DNA from: Synergistaceae bacterium | Lineage (GTDB): Bacteria > Synergistota > Synergistia > Synergistales > Aminobacteriaceae | Assembly (NCBI GenBank): GCA_017443945.1 | Contig: JAFSXS010000008.1 | Span: forward strand, 1-34,169 | Direction of reading: 5' to 3' | DNA length: 34,169 nucleotides | Shown: in pieces, positions 8,175-16,747 of the stretch | Layout: each line of letters starts with the position of its first letter | Numbering within the stretch: the stretch's first letter is position 1 | Program-made: the position numbers and the translations under genes | The notes under the pieces: model-generated | Told to the model about the DNA's origin: nothing | What the model saw: the letters and a program-made list of their open reading frames with translations, nothing else | Databases searched by the model: none

Positions 8175-9893
8175 TTATAATATATATTTATCGCGCATTT
8201 TCTGAAGTTCGCTTAATTCCTGTAAATCTTCGCTTGCTGCCTGACCCCGCGACAATTTTAATTTTATCTCGTTTAATCTGAGTGCGACTCTTTTGCGGTT
8301 GAGTTCATTATAAATTTTATTCCATTTTTCTGAAATTTCGCCGTTAATCTGCCTGCAAAACTCTTCGCCGCGTGCAATAAAATTTGTCTTCTCAAATTCA
8401 CCCAGTGAGAGCCATAATGCTTCAAGTTCTTCGGGGCTGTTACTTAATATTGATAGTGCGATTTCCTGAGCTGACTCGCTGCGAAAAATTTTAAATATTG
8501 TTTCGGGCTTAATATTGACTCTGCATTCTGAATTTCGCATTAATAGCGCACATAAACCGGCCTCTAACAGTTCATCATTGTTATAAATCTGCGTGTTTAT
8601 TATTTGCTTAGGAGTGGAAATTTTTTCGCGCTGTTCCGGAAGTCTTGAAGCACGTAATTTTTTCTCAAGTTCCCCCGGCGGAATAAATGTAACTTCACTG
8701 ATAGGGCCTCGATACTGCATAATTTCGTCGAGTTCTAGTCTTGAGAGTCCGTCAAATAATTCTTTCATGGCAGATTTGCGAGTCGCTGAATTATTTAATG
8801 CGGGTCTAAGCGAGTCTATGTGCTGAATAATTAAGGGCTTTGCGTCGTTAATTGCCTGCTCGAAATTTTCGGGGGGATTTGCTGATAAAAACTCGTCCGG
8901 ATCTTTGCTTGACTCCGGTAAATTTATAATTCTCACGTCGAGTCCGTTTTCCTGCAAAATGTACATGCCTCGTAACGCTGCATTTTCTCCGGCCTTGTCG
9001 CTGTCGTAGCAGATATAGCACCTGTCAGCAAAACGCTTGATTAATTCTGCCTGCTCGCTTGTTAGTGAAGTTCCGAGTGAAGCAACAGACTCATGAAAGC
9101 CGCATTTATGAAGTCTTACTGCGTCCATGTAGCCTTCAACTAAGATTGCACGCCCTTTTTCGCGGATTGATTTTCTTGCGGTGTCTAGGAGGTATAAATT
9201 TTTTCGTTTGCTGTAGATTTCGTTTTCCGGCGAGTTAATATATTTCACTCCTTCGCCGTCAATAATTCTGCCCCCGAAAGCTATAATACGGCCTGAAATA
9301 TCTTTGACGGGAAAAATTAATCTGCCTCTGAACCTGTCATAGATTCCGTTTTTGTTTGGGAGTGCCAGCCCGGAGTCAATCATCATTTTTTCGCTGATAC
9401 CTGATTTCTTGAGATAATTAACGAGCGAGTCCCAAGAATTTAAGCTATAACCCAGAGAAAAAATATTTATGTCGTTCTCTGTTAAATTTCTGCGTTTCAT
9501 GTAGGCTCTTGCTGTAGTGCCTTGATTATTTACGAGATTATTTGCGAAAAATTTTGCTGCTAACTGCATAACGTCGTATAAATCGCGAGTCTTTGCTGCC
9601 TTGTAGGAGTCTAATTTTATGCCTGCTCTAGCTGCGAGAAATTCTAAGGCCTCATTATAGTTCAAGCCTTCAGTCTTCATTATGAACGTGAAAATATTTC
9701 CGCCCTCATGACATCCGAAACAATAATAGCTTTGAGTGTCCGGCCAAACGTGAAATGACGGAGTTTTTTCGCCGTGAAATGGACACAAGCCCATAAAGCC
9801 ACGACCGCTTTTACGTAAATTGACTCTTTCGCCAATTAAGTCAACGATGTCAATAGAGTCTCTAATTTGGTTGTATAAATCGCTGTTATTCAC
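8175..9893 (-). CDS. dnaG: DNA primase
   Basis: DnaG synthesises RNA primers at the replication fork with DnaB helicase. The 572-residue protein begins with the zinc-binding domain CPFH...CFGC (Cys37, His40, Cys58 and Cys61). The RNA polymerase core follows, with RFRGRLIFPVKDISGRIIAFGGR, and then the TOPRIM fold with the catalytic Glu in LVEGYMDAVRL and the acidic YICYDSDKAGENAA motif. The C-terminal part is the poorly conserved helicase-interaction domain. Translation starts at GTG 9893. The usual dnaG-rpoD pairing is not seen; instead a DUF4365 gene follows at once. No sigma factor gene lies in the window. Confidence 0.97.
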   Translation of the reverse strand: MNNSDLYNQIRDSIDIVDLIGERVNLRKSGRGFMGLCPFHGEKTPSFHVWPDTQSYYCFGCHEGGNIFTFIMKTEGLNYNEALEFLAARAGIKLDSYKAAKTRDLYDVMQLAAKFFANNLVNNQGTTARAYMKRRNLTENDINIFSLGYSLNSWDSLVNYLKKSGISEKMMIDSGLALPNKNGIYDRFRGRLIFPVKDISGRIIAFGGRIIDGEGVKYINSPENEIYSKRKNLYLLDTARKSIREKGRAILVEGYMDAVRLHKCGFHESVASLGTSLTSEQAELIKRFADRCYICYDSDKAGENAALRGMYILQENGLDVRIINLPESSKDPDEFLSANPPENFEQAINDAKPLIIQHIDSLRPALNNSATRKSAMKELFDGLSRLELDEIMQYRGPISEVTFIPPGELEKKLRASRLPEQREKISTPKQIINTQIYNNDELLEAGLCALLMRNSECRVNIKPETIFKIFRSESAQEIALSILSNSPEELEALWLSLGEFEKTNFIARGEEFCRQINGEISEKWNKIYNELNRKRVALRLNEIKLKLSRGQAASEDLQELSELQKMRDKYIL

Positions 9894-9973
9894 AAAAATT
9901 TTTCACTCTCTTACTCGCAAATATTTTAACGTATATTATAATAGTCAAGTAAATTGAAATGAATCCCGCAAAT

Positions 9974-10060
9974 ATGCAGTTAATTTATCGCGCGAATACG
10001 TTCGTTCCGCCCACCCGCCCGCCCGGATTGAATGAGCAGCGCGAACACGCAAAAGTTTAT
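9974..10060 (+). repeat. Dispersed intergenic element with four C3 runs (copy 1)
   Basis: The copy runs through TTAATTTATCGCGCGAATA, CGTTCGTTC, four C3 runs separated by single bases (10010-10024), GAATGAGCAGCGCGAAC and GCAAAAGTTT. A close relative is at 14722-14810 and a shorter one at 24936-25006. All three lie upstream of plus-strand genes with C on the plus strand, so the complementary strand can form a G-quadruplex. Confidence 0.8.
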
Positions 10061-10109
10061 CGCGAAATATTAAGTTATTACTCATAAAAAAATTTCACAC
10101 TTTCACGCC

Positions 10110-10137
10110 TTCAAAATTGCCTAATCGCCTATATAAT
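10110..10137 (+). promoter_or_regulatory. Probable sigma-70-type promoter for the LmeA-like/DUF4153 unit
   Basis: TTCAAA at 10110-10115 and a perfect TATAAT at 10132-10137 are separated by 16 bases, with the first ATG 43 bases further on at 10180. Confidence 0.6.
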
Positions 10138-10179
10138 ATTACATGATAAAAAATTTTTTACGGGAGATTGTAATAAATT

Positions 10180-10923
10180 ATGAAGCACAAAATTAAATTT
10201 TTCATGATTGCGCTGATTTTATTATTATTTGTGTCTGACTCATATGCTGATGAAGTTCAAGACCTGCTAAATTTTTACGTCAAGAAATTTAAACCTGAGC
10301 AGGCATTATTAGTTATTTCCGACAAACCCGACTCAAGCGGTGCATTTAGTGATTTATATATGGATCTCAAAGGAGTCAATATCGATAAATTACGTCTTGC
10401 AAATCTCACATTCAGAATGAAGGGCGTACAATTTAATGCTCCGTCAAACTGGAAAAAAGGCGATGTCGTGTGTAAAAGCGCGATTCAAGTTTTAGCGATC
10501 GGGACAATTTTAGAGAGCGATATAAACAGGTCAATCGAGAATAAAACTTTTGGCAAGGACGACCACTGGCACGACGTATCACTGAAAATAAATCCTTCAG
10601 GTTTGAGCGGGGCAGGCTATTATGCGGCAAAAGCAGCTTTCATGAATCTTGATATATTAATCAACATCAACAGCGGCCTAAAAATTGTAAAGGGTAAAGA
10701 GTTATGGCTCAATAATCCATTAGTGAAAGTAAATAAATTAGATCTGCCTGATTATATAACGAAAAAGGCATTATCACGCATTCAGCCGTTAGTGAATCTG
10801 AATAAATTTCCGCTGCCTCTAACTCTTCACAAAGTCGAATTACGCAAGGGGAGCGCGGTACTTTCAACGAGGACTCTTCCGAAACCTTTAGAGGGCGGAA
10901 TTAAATACACCTACAAACGCTAA
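10180..10923 (+). CDS. Exported LmeA/DUF2993-like protein
   Basis: The 247-residue protein has a clear Sec signal peptide (MKHKIK, hydrophobic core, cleavage near SYA|DE). The mature part contains LTFRMKGVQFNAPSNW and a long beta-rich stretch with a pattern like the DUF2993/LmeA family of lipid-binding envelope proteins (tubular lipid-binding-like fold). This assignment rests on pattern recognition only. It lies three bases upstream of the DUF4153 membrane protein gene, so the two are translated from one message and probably act together in the envelope. I see no catalytic motif. Confidence 0.55.
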   Translation: MKHKIKFFMIALILLLFVSDSYADEVQDLLNFYVKKFKPEQALLVISDKPDSSGAFSDLYMDLKGVNIDKLRLANLTFRMKGVQFNAPSNWKKGDVVCKSAIQVLAIGTILESDINRSIENKTFGKDDHWHDVSLKINPSGLSGAGYYAAKAAFMNLDILININSGLKIVKGKELWLNNPLVKVNKLDLPDYITKKALSRIQPLVNLNKFPLPLTLHKVELRKGSAVLSTRTLPKPLEGGIKYTYKR

Positions 10924-10926
10924 ATC

Positions 10927-12582
10927 ATGACAAGTTTAGACAAGAAACGTTATTTCTGGGTAATATTTTCTGCGTTACTTCAAGGCTTACTGCTTGGAAT
11001 TTATGTATTTGTTCCTTCAGGGCCGTTAAAGTGTATGCCGCTGACTGTTATATTTCTAGTACCGTTTGTGTTCTGGCTCTCACAAGAACATTGGGGAAGG
11101 CGTTTATTTGAGCTCCTAGGGTGGCTGACTCTTGCATTAATTGTGTTATGGCTTTATAGACTCTGGTCAATTTATTCGCCGGGGGTAGGATTTTATTATT
11201 TGCCGTCGCAGATAAGTGATTTAATTCGCGTGAGTATGGCTGTCTTCTTGCTGATTCCATTTTTTCAATGCAGGATAGCTTCATGGAGCTGGAAAATTTC
11301 ATATTCTGAGATATTCTTTCAACTTTGCAGAAATTTATTTTTGTTATTTCAGGCGGCGATTGTAATTGCGGTCTTCTGGGGATTGCTTGTAACTGCGGGA
11401 TTATTATTTGACATTGTCGGGCTTGATGTAGTGCCGTCGTTGATATTCAATCCTGCTACAGTTGTATTATTATCGTGCGTGATTATTGCGATTTCCATAT
11501 CAGTAGCGATAAAGCATCCGGGAATTGACTCTCTTGGACGGTGGATATTATCTGTTCTTGCGTGGCTGCTTCCGTTTTTCTCGATTTTGTCGGGAGCTTT
11601 TCTTTTGTGTCTGCCATATTACGGCCTAAAAACTTTATGGAGCACCGGCCAAGCAAGTACGTTGATGTTATTATTGCAGTTCGGGACGATAATTCTTGCA
11701 AATGCATGCTGGCTCGACGGGACTAGATCCGCATTCAGAACAAAATCTATTGACATTCTTGCGCAAATTTCGTTATTGTGCCTGCCGATTTATATGATTC
11801 TTTGCTTATATTCGGTTGGACTCAGAGTCGCTCAATACGGACTATCAACGGACAGAATACAAGCATTTTTTCTCGCGCTTATTACGGGCATAGTAGGGCT
11901 TGGCTATGCTGGTGCGGTATTATTTCGCAAATGGCCGGACTCAATCGGACGAGTAAATATCGTATCTGTAATTATAATGACGCTGATAATAATTTTAATG
12001 AACTCGCCGTTATTAGACCCGTACAGACTCGCAGCATATAATCAAGCTGATAGATTGCATTCCGGACAAATTAAACCTGAAGACTTTGACTATATTTATA
12101 CACGCTTTAATCTCGGCCGTTACGGGAATAAAGTTTTATCGCGCCTATCAGAAGACGAATCGCCCGAAATAAAATCCCGTGTCAATGCTGCGATGTCGTT
12201 AGATCCTGCCGAATATTTAAAATATGTGCGAATTGGAGTCCCTCCTGTATCGATAAGGCGTGAAATTATTTCGGGAGCAAAAGTTTATCCCGACGGCGCA
12301 AAACTTTCGGAGCAGCAAATAAATTTACTCGTCGAAAAATGGCCGCTTGAAGGTTCTGCAGGAAAAAACGATATTGCATTTGTCTTCATTAGCGTAGTCA
12401 AGGGCGGAAATAATTTAATTTTATTCACGGAAAATAGCGGGATTATTTACGATCTTGATTTAAATCGTGTCGGGACAATTGCGGGAAAATTTAATTTGTC
12501 AGCTCTTGCAGGCATTAAAGCAGTTGAGTCTAACTTGTTGGATATTGACTTAAACGGGAATTTGTACCAGATAAATAAATAG
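10927..12582 (+). CDS. DUF4153-type polytopic membrane protein
   Basis: The product is 551 residues. About ten hydrophobic helices fill residues 10-360. A soluble C-terminal part follows, containing ADRLHSGQIKPEDFDYIYTR and FNLGRYGNKVLSRL; this arrangement (many helices, then an FDYxxLRF-like segment) is typical of DUF4153 proteins. The last 150 residues form an outward or cytoplasmic beta-rich tail of unknown role. Function is unknown for the family. It directly follows the LmeA-like gene and has no strong Shine-Dalgarno sequence of its own, so it is probably translationally coupled. A hairpin follows the stop. Confidence 0.65.
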   Translation: MTSLDKKRYFWVIFSALLQGLLLGIYVFVPSGPLKCMPLTVIFLVPFVFWLSQEHWGRRLFELLGWLTLALIVLWLYRLWSIYSPGVGFYYLPSQISDLIRVSMAVFLLIPFFQCRIASWSWKISYSEIFFQLCRNLFLLFQAAIVIAVFWGLLVTAGLLFDIVGLDVVPSLIFNPATVVLLSCVIIAISISVAIKHPGIDSLGRWILSVLAWLLPFFSILSGAFLLCLPYYGLKTLWSTGQASTLMLLLQFGTIILANACWLDGTRSAFRTKSIDILAQISLLCLPIYMILCLYSVGLRVAQYGLSTDRIQAFFLALITGIVGLGYAGAVLFRKWPDSIGRVNIVSVIIMTLIIILMNSPLLDPYRLAAYNQADRLHSGQIKPEDFDYIYTRFNLGRYGNKVLSRLSEDESPEIKSRVNAAMSLDPAEYLKYVRIGVPPVSIRREIISGAKVYPDGAKLSEQQINLLVEKWPLEGSAGKNDIAFVFISVVKGGNNLILFTENSGIIYDLDLNRVGTIAGKFNLSALAGIKAVESNLLDIDLNGNLYQINK

Positions 12583-12598
12583 AGTAACAAAAATTTTT

Positions 12599-12623
12599 CC
12601 CCTGACTCATTCAAAGCCGGGGG
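12599..12623. terminator. Bidirectional hairpin between convergent genes
   Basis: CCCC (12599-12602) pairs with GGGG within 12619-12623. On the minus strand the stem is followed by AAAAATTTTT. On the plus strand AT-rich sequence follows. The position between two stop codons supports a shared terminator. Confidence 0.55.
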
Positions 12624-12635
12624 ATTTATTATTTC

Positions 12636-14531
12636 TTAACGCGTGAACATGTCCGGCCATAAAGGCATCCAAGCCCTTGATTGAATCATTCCTGCATCGA
12701 GATATAATCCCAGCATTGACCGCCCCGGATAACCTGACGACGATAACTCAACAGGCAACGGAATCTGAATTTGCATATGACTTCTTTGCACAGGAAGCTC
12801 TATTGCATTTCTCAGTGAATAAATAGTTTTTCCGCCGGTAAAAGCACTCGCACGAGTCAGACTCAATGAAGGAATCTCTCGCGCATAAATATCAAGCTCT
12901 AAACCGTTCATCATGCAAAATTTTAAAAGCGTCATCATATCGTCCATTGTGAACGAAATCGAGGAGTCTACTATTACATTTGTTAGCGTAGACTTATGAA
13001 GCAGCCAGAATGACGGAATAACTGAACTAATATCGCTGCCCCTTCTGACTTGAGCCGGACGAAGGTTTATCGGAAGAATTTGCCCGCGCGGTATTGCACC
13101 GTGAATAAATAAAGCGTCAAAATTTCCCGGTCTCTGCCACATTACATTACAGCGCATACTTCGATTATTCCAGACGGCATGTGCTACGGTTCTAGTGTTA
13201 TTTGCGTAACTCATGAAAGGCGACATAAAAGTTGCGTCAATTATAAAACTTTCGCGGTTTTCTGTGTTCGTTGCCATGACGGGATTATAAATGCTCAAAT
13301 ATCCGGGTACGTCGTCGCGCGAAGGAATCATTAAAGATTTATACAACATTGACGCGCCAATATCCAAGCAAATAATATCTCCGTAGGGCGAGTGAAAGAA
13401 TGACCAAATATTATTTAGTCCGGAATATAACGCGCTTGAATTTCTGTTTGCGTAACTTCTTGTGCCGAAATCTATAACAAAATCGTAAATTTCTCCGTTC
13501 TCATTGAGTATAAATAATTCTCCCAGCGATGACCATATTAAATCTCTCGGAAGTTGTACACTGTTAATCGTAAAAAATTCCCGGCTCATAATGTTGAGTA
13601 TATAAATTCTTGAGTTAGCTCTATCTGCAATTGCAAGCCAATCCGCGTAACGTTCAATAGCTACAGGTTCAAATAATAAATCTCCGGACATTTCCGGCGG
13701 AAACCATCGCATTATCGGATCAAATCTCTGCATCTCGTAAAAAGTTATGCAGCGTTCTACAGGGTCAGCCAGCGCAAATTGATTCGCCGAAATTAATTCA
13801 GCGTCAGTAACTGCTGTTGATTCTGTCTGACTCGTAAAATCTGCCGCCGCGCTCTCGTTCAAATTTGCAATGTGATAAATATCGCCGTTAGCTGTAAAAA
13901 TTAAAAATGTCCCGTCCCCCATCGGAAAAGCTGTAACCGGCTGAGGGACTCTAACGCGCTTAAAATCGTTTTCTCCCGTGAAAGCGTTTAAGACTCCTGC
14001 GTGTGATCCCTGATGAATAAAAATTTCATCGCCGAAAGTGTCAGGAATACACACAGTCCCACCGAGAGATTTAATTTTTCCCATGCCCTTAATGCTGAAC
14101 GGACGCACCCAGCCTGTATTCCATTCAGTTTGGACGGTTGATTGTGCAGACTTCCAATTAACTGGAATAGGAGCAGTACCCAGCACAGTGCGCAAAGCTC
14201 CATCAAGTTCCGTAAAATTTCGCCCGATTCTTGGTGCAGACTCATCGAGCGGCCTTACCTCTATATAACTTCTAAGCGAGGACATTGAGCCGTCAATATC
14301 ACCCATTCTGTTAAGATTTAACGCACTAAGCATGTAATAATCGACCATGTAAGTATTCTCGTTTATAGCGTGGTCAAGATAAACTTGTGCTTCTCGGTAA
14401 TCACGCCTCATAAAATGCACATAAGCGTTGTTAAAATATCTTTCTGCCTCGTCCAAATCAGCGCGGGGGACTTCAGCAGCGTATACGGGAAATGCAAATA
14501 AAATCGTCAGCAATATAAAAATTTTTCTCAT
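12636..14531 (-). CDS. Exported TPR and propeller-like protein of unknown function
   Basis: The 631-residue protein has a signal peptide (MRKIFILLTILFAFPVYA|AE). Residues about 25-95 form TPR-like helical pairs (AERYFNNAYVHFMRRDYREA, then YYMLSALNLNRMGDIDGS). The remainder is beta-rich with repeated short blade-like units (for example DGTFLIFTANGDIYHIANL and WLAIADRANSRIYILNI), which suggests a beta-propeller of NHL or similar type, ending in a region with no visible motif. It probably acts in the envelope or periplasm as a protein-interaction scaffold. GAGGAG precedes the ATG. It converges with the DUF4153 gene. I recognise no named family. Confidence 0.65.
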   Translation of the reverse strand: MRKIFILLTILFAFPVYAAEVPRADLDEAERYFNNAYVHFMRRDYREAQVYLDHAINENTYMVDYYMLSALNLNRMGDIDGSMSSLRSYIEVRPLDESAPRIGRNFTELDGALRTVLGTAPIPVNWKSAQSTVQTEWNTGWVRPFSIKGMGKIKSLGGTVCIPDTFGDEIFIHQGSHAGVLNAFTGENDFKRVRVPQPVTAFPMGDGTFLIFTANGDIYHIANLNESAAADFTSQTESTAVTDAELISANQFALADPVERCITFYEMQRFDPIMRWFPPEMSGDLLFEPVAIERYADWLAIADRANSRIYILNIMSREFFTINSVQLPRDLIWSSLGELFILNENGEIYDFVIDFGTRSYANRNSSALYSGLNNIWSFFHSPYGDIICLDIGASMLYKSLMIPSRDDVPGYLSIYNPVMATNTENRESFIIDATFMSPFMSYANNTRTVAHAVWNNRSMRCNVMWQRPGNFDALFIHGAIPRGQILPINLRPAQVRRGSDISSVIPSFWLLHKSTLTNVIVDSSISFTMDDMMTLLKFCMMNGLELDIYAREIPSLSLTRASAFTGGKTIYSLRNAIELPVQRSHMQIQIPLPVELSSSGYPGRSMLGLYLDAGMIQSRAWMPLWPDMFTR

Positions 14532-14884
14532 GAAAATATTTTCTCCTCGTCTGAATTAATAATTATATTATAGTCGTGAATGCATTTATAATTTTACGGA
14601 TTCAAAAAATTTAATGTGCATAAAAAATTTATATTTTGTGTGAGGGGGAACCCCCAAAAGCCCGTTCCCCCTTGCCCCCCTCCCCGCCCATGAGTCGCGC
14701 AAATTAAGTGTATCGGCTTCAATGCAATTAATTTATCGCGCGAATATCGTTCGTTCTTCCCACCCACCCACCCGGACTCAAGGGGTAGCGCGAATGTGCA
14801 AAAGTTTTTACAGCTAATTAATAATAATTCATAAAATTTTCACAATCGTAATTATTATATAGTGTCAGAAAGGCGGTCTTATAA
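14532..14884. other. 353-base intergenic region with C-rich tracts and repeat copy 2
   Basis: This divergent region contains a G5/C5 mini-hairpin and a run of C tracts at 14643-14689, then the second copy of the dispersed four-C3-run element, then AT-rich sequence leading to the next gene. I see no RNA gene and no convincing promoter hexamer pair, although a TATATA lies at 14856-14861 in front of the plus-strand gene. Confidence 0.6.
14722..14810 (+). repeat. Dispersed intergenic element with four C3 runs (copy 2)
   Basis: It shares TTAATTTATCGCGCGAATA, CGTTCGTTC, four C3 runs with single-A spacers (14759-14773), GTAGCGCGAA and GCAAAAGTTT with the copy at 9974-10060. The end lies about 75 bases before the next start codon. 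Confidence 0.8.
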
Positions 14885-15442
14885 GTGAATATTAACGCAC
14901 TATTAAAGAATGCTGGAAATACAAACCTTCAGCAGGTATCACGCAATAATCTGCAAAAAACTTCACAGCAGCAAGCCCCGCAAACAAAACAAGAACAGCA
15001 GGACGAGTACATCCACGAAGAAATCACGCAGACAAAAGCAAACGCAGTAATTTATGATGAGTCAGGCAAGCCGCAAAATTCAATCGTTGAATCAGTCGAA
15101 CCGGAAGAAGATTCTGAGTCCGTCAGCTTTAACCCCTACACTTTTGACGCAGAAAACAAACCGGAAAAAGAAGACTCAGAGTCAAATATGACCGTTCGAG
15201 CAAATGACTCGCAAAAATCAGCACAGCCAGCCGGAGCACCCATTACAGAGTCAGAATCTACAAGCAATGACGACGAATCCAGCGACGAAGAGTCAGAACT
15301 CGAAAAATTAGAGCTTGAACGCGCCAAAATCCGCCAGAATCTCAACACAGAACAGGACGACTCAAAAAAGGAATCTTTACGCGTTGAGTTACGTTCAATT
15401 GAGAGTCAAATCACACAGCTTAAAGCCGAGTTAAGCAAGTAA
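14885..15442 (+). CDS. Acidic low-complexity protein with C-terminal coiled coil
   Basis: The 185-residue product has no signal peptide and no membrane segment. Residues 1-130 are disordered-looking, rich in Gln, Asn, Ser, Glu and Asp. Residues about 130-183 form heptad-like charged helix (EELEKLELERAKIRQ, then LRVELRSIESQITQLKAEL), a likely coiled coil. Translation starts at GTG 14885 with an AGGCGG Shine-Dalgarno sequence. A strong terminator follows, so it is a single-gene unit. I recognise no family. The N-terminal MNINALLKNA with Gln-rich linker and coiled-coil end resembles short flagellar or cell-surface accessory proteins, but that is only an impression. Confidence 0.6.
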   Translation: MNINALLKNAGNTNLQQVSRNNLQKTSQQQAPQTKQEQQDEYIHEEITQTKANAVIYDESGKPQNSIVESVEPEEDSESVSFNPYTFDAENKPEKEDSESNMTVRANDSQKSAQPAGAPITESESTSNDDESSDEESELEKLELERAKIRQNLNTEQDDSKKESLRVELRSIESQITQLKAELSK

Positions 15443-15453
15443 AAATTTTATGA

Positions 15454-15486
15454 CCTCTCGTTATTACAGCGGGAGGGCTTTTTTTT
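15454..15486 (+). terminator. Intrinsic terminator
   Basis: CCTCTCG (15454-15460) pairs with CGGGAGG (15470-15476) over seven base pairs including one wobble, followed shortly by eight T at 15479-15486. Confidence 0.9.
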
Positions 15487-15488
15487 GC

Positions 15489-15494
15489 TATAAT
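15489..15494 (+). promoter_or_regulatory. Extended -10 promoter for the flavin reductase/phosphonate unit
   Basis: TATAAT is preceded by TG and one base (TGCTATAAT), directly behind the T-run of the upstream terminator. The -35 region would fall inside that terminator and shows no good hexamer. It is the only promoter-like element I see ahead of the closely packed genes from 15539 to 22367. Confidence 0.5.
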
Positions 15495-15538
15495 CTTTCA
15501 CAAAATCAGCAATCAAAGAGGGGAATTTATAATCAATT

Positions 15539-16084
15539 ATGCATAAGCCAATAAATTTAAGTGTCTACGCAGGACATATAATTAATGCGTTATCTCACGG
15601 GATTTTGCTGACTTCTAAGGCAAATGACAAAGTCAACACTATGGCTATAGGCTGGGGGACTCTCGGCGTAAATTGGACAAAACCTATTTTCGCCGCATAT
15701 GTGCGTGAAGGCCGTTACACAAGAAGTCTATTAGACAGCAACCCGGAATTTACAATTAATTTGCCGCTCGATAATGATAAATTCGACAAAAAAATTATCG
15801 GTTTCTGCGGGTCTCGTTCGGGGAGGGATCTCGATAAAATTGCGCTTGCGGGTCTGACTCTTACTGACAGCGAAAAAATTTCTGTTCCCGGAATATTGCA
15901 ATTTCCTTTGACTCTCGAATGCAAAATTTTATACAGACAGATTCAAGACTTGCCGCTATTGAACGATGAAAATTTACGGTCTTCACTTTATCCGCAGAAT
16001 ATTGACGGCTCAGCAGTCGGCGCAAATCGTGATGTCCATATCAGCTATTACGGCGAAATCGTCGCAAGTTACATTATTGAATAA
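15539..16084 (+). CDS. Flavin reductase-like FMN-binding protein
   Basis: The 181-residue protein matches the flavin reductase/DIM6-NTAB fold: HGILLTSKANDKVNTMAIGWG near the N-terminus (FMN phosphate and ring contacts), then PIFAAYVREGRYTRSLL and EFTINLP, the order normal for the family. It probably binds FMN and passes electrons from NAD(P)H or another donor, in the cytoplasm. An in-frame stop lies just upstream, so ATG 15539 is the earliest ATG, although the GAGGGG Shine-Dalgarno sequence is rather distant. It is the first gene of a tight plus-strand run with an exported nitroreductase and the phosphonate genes; whether it works with them is unknown. Confidence 0.85.
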   Translation: MHKPINLSVYAGHIINALSHGILLTSKANDKVNTMAIGWGTLGVNWTKPIFAAYVREGRYTRSLLDSNPEFTINLPLDNDKFDKKIIGFCGSRSGRDLDKIALAGLTLTDSEKISVPGILQFPLTLECKILYRQIQDLPLLNDENLRSSLYPQNIDGSAVGANRDVHISYYGEIVASYIIE

Positions 16085-16102
16085 CAGGAGGAATTATTGA
16101 TC

Positions 16103-16741
16103 ATGCGAAAAATTTTTATCAGTGCTTTATTTGTTGCGTTATTAGCGGCTTGTGCATTTGCGGACGGAGAAATTATCAAGCTCCCTGACCCAGTCAAAAA
16201 CGGCGGAATGACTTTAACGGAAGCTATTACTCTTAGACATTCGACAAGAGAATTTGCAGACGTTGATATTTCTTTGCAGGATCTATCTAATTTATTATAC
16301 GTTACAGCAGGAGTGAACCGCCCCGACAAACACAGAGTCTACCCCGTAGCAATGGGCATTCAAGACACATTTGTTTACGTCTTCAACCGTGAAGGAGTCT
16401 ATAAATATGACGCATTAAATCATTCGCTCGAACTAATAACTAAAGGCGATCACAGACAAGACACAGGAATGCAAAAATTTGTCGGCCAAGCAGCAGTTAA
16501 TCTCGCATATGTCAACGATATAAATTTATGGTCAGGCAGCAAAGCCCCGAAAGAATTAATTTCACGCTGGGTATATGCTCATGCAGGTGCAGCAATGCAG
16601 AACGCTTATTTATTTGCGGCTTCTCAAGGGTGGAACGCAGTTGTAAGAGGCTCATTTGACGCAAAGAAACTCTCTGAACTCCTCAAGCTCAAAGACGGAC
16701 AAAATATTTTATTGATTCAATCAATAGGGCCGAGACCGTAA
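16103..16741 (+). CDS. Exported nitroreductase-family (SagB-like) flavoprotein
   Basis: About 212 residues. A signal peptide (MRKIFISALFVALLAAC) is followed by ITLRHSTREFADVDISLQDL, the family's FMN-binding RxSxR(x)F block, and by AHAGAAMQNAYLFAASQGWNAVVRGSFD, the C-terminal FMN-binding part. Members reduce nitro compounds, quinones or other small molecules, or oxidise rings. LAAC fits a lipobox, so it may be a lipoprotein; cleavage at AFA|DG is the alternative. I prefer ATG 16103, with AGGAGG 11 bases ahead; TTG 16097 is also possible. It ends six bases before the PEP mutase fusion, which suggests coupled expression. Its export sets it apart from a cytoplasmic phosphonate enzyme. Confidence 0.85.
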   Translation: MRKIFISALFVALLAACAFADGEIIKLPDPVKNGGMTLTEAITLRHSTREFADVDISLQDLSNLLYVTAGVNRPDKHRVYPVAMGIQDTFVYVFNREGVYKYDALNHSLELITKGDHRQDTGMQKFVGQAAVNLAYVNDINLWSGSKAPKELISRWVYAHAGAAMQNAYLFAASQGWNAVVRGSFDAKKLSELLKLKDGQNILLIQSIGPRP

Positions 16742-16747
16742 TAAATC

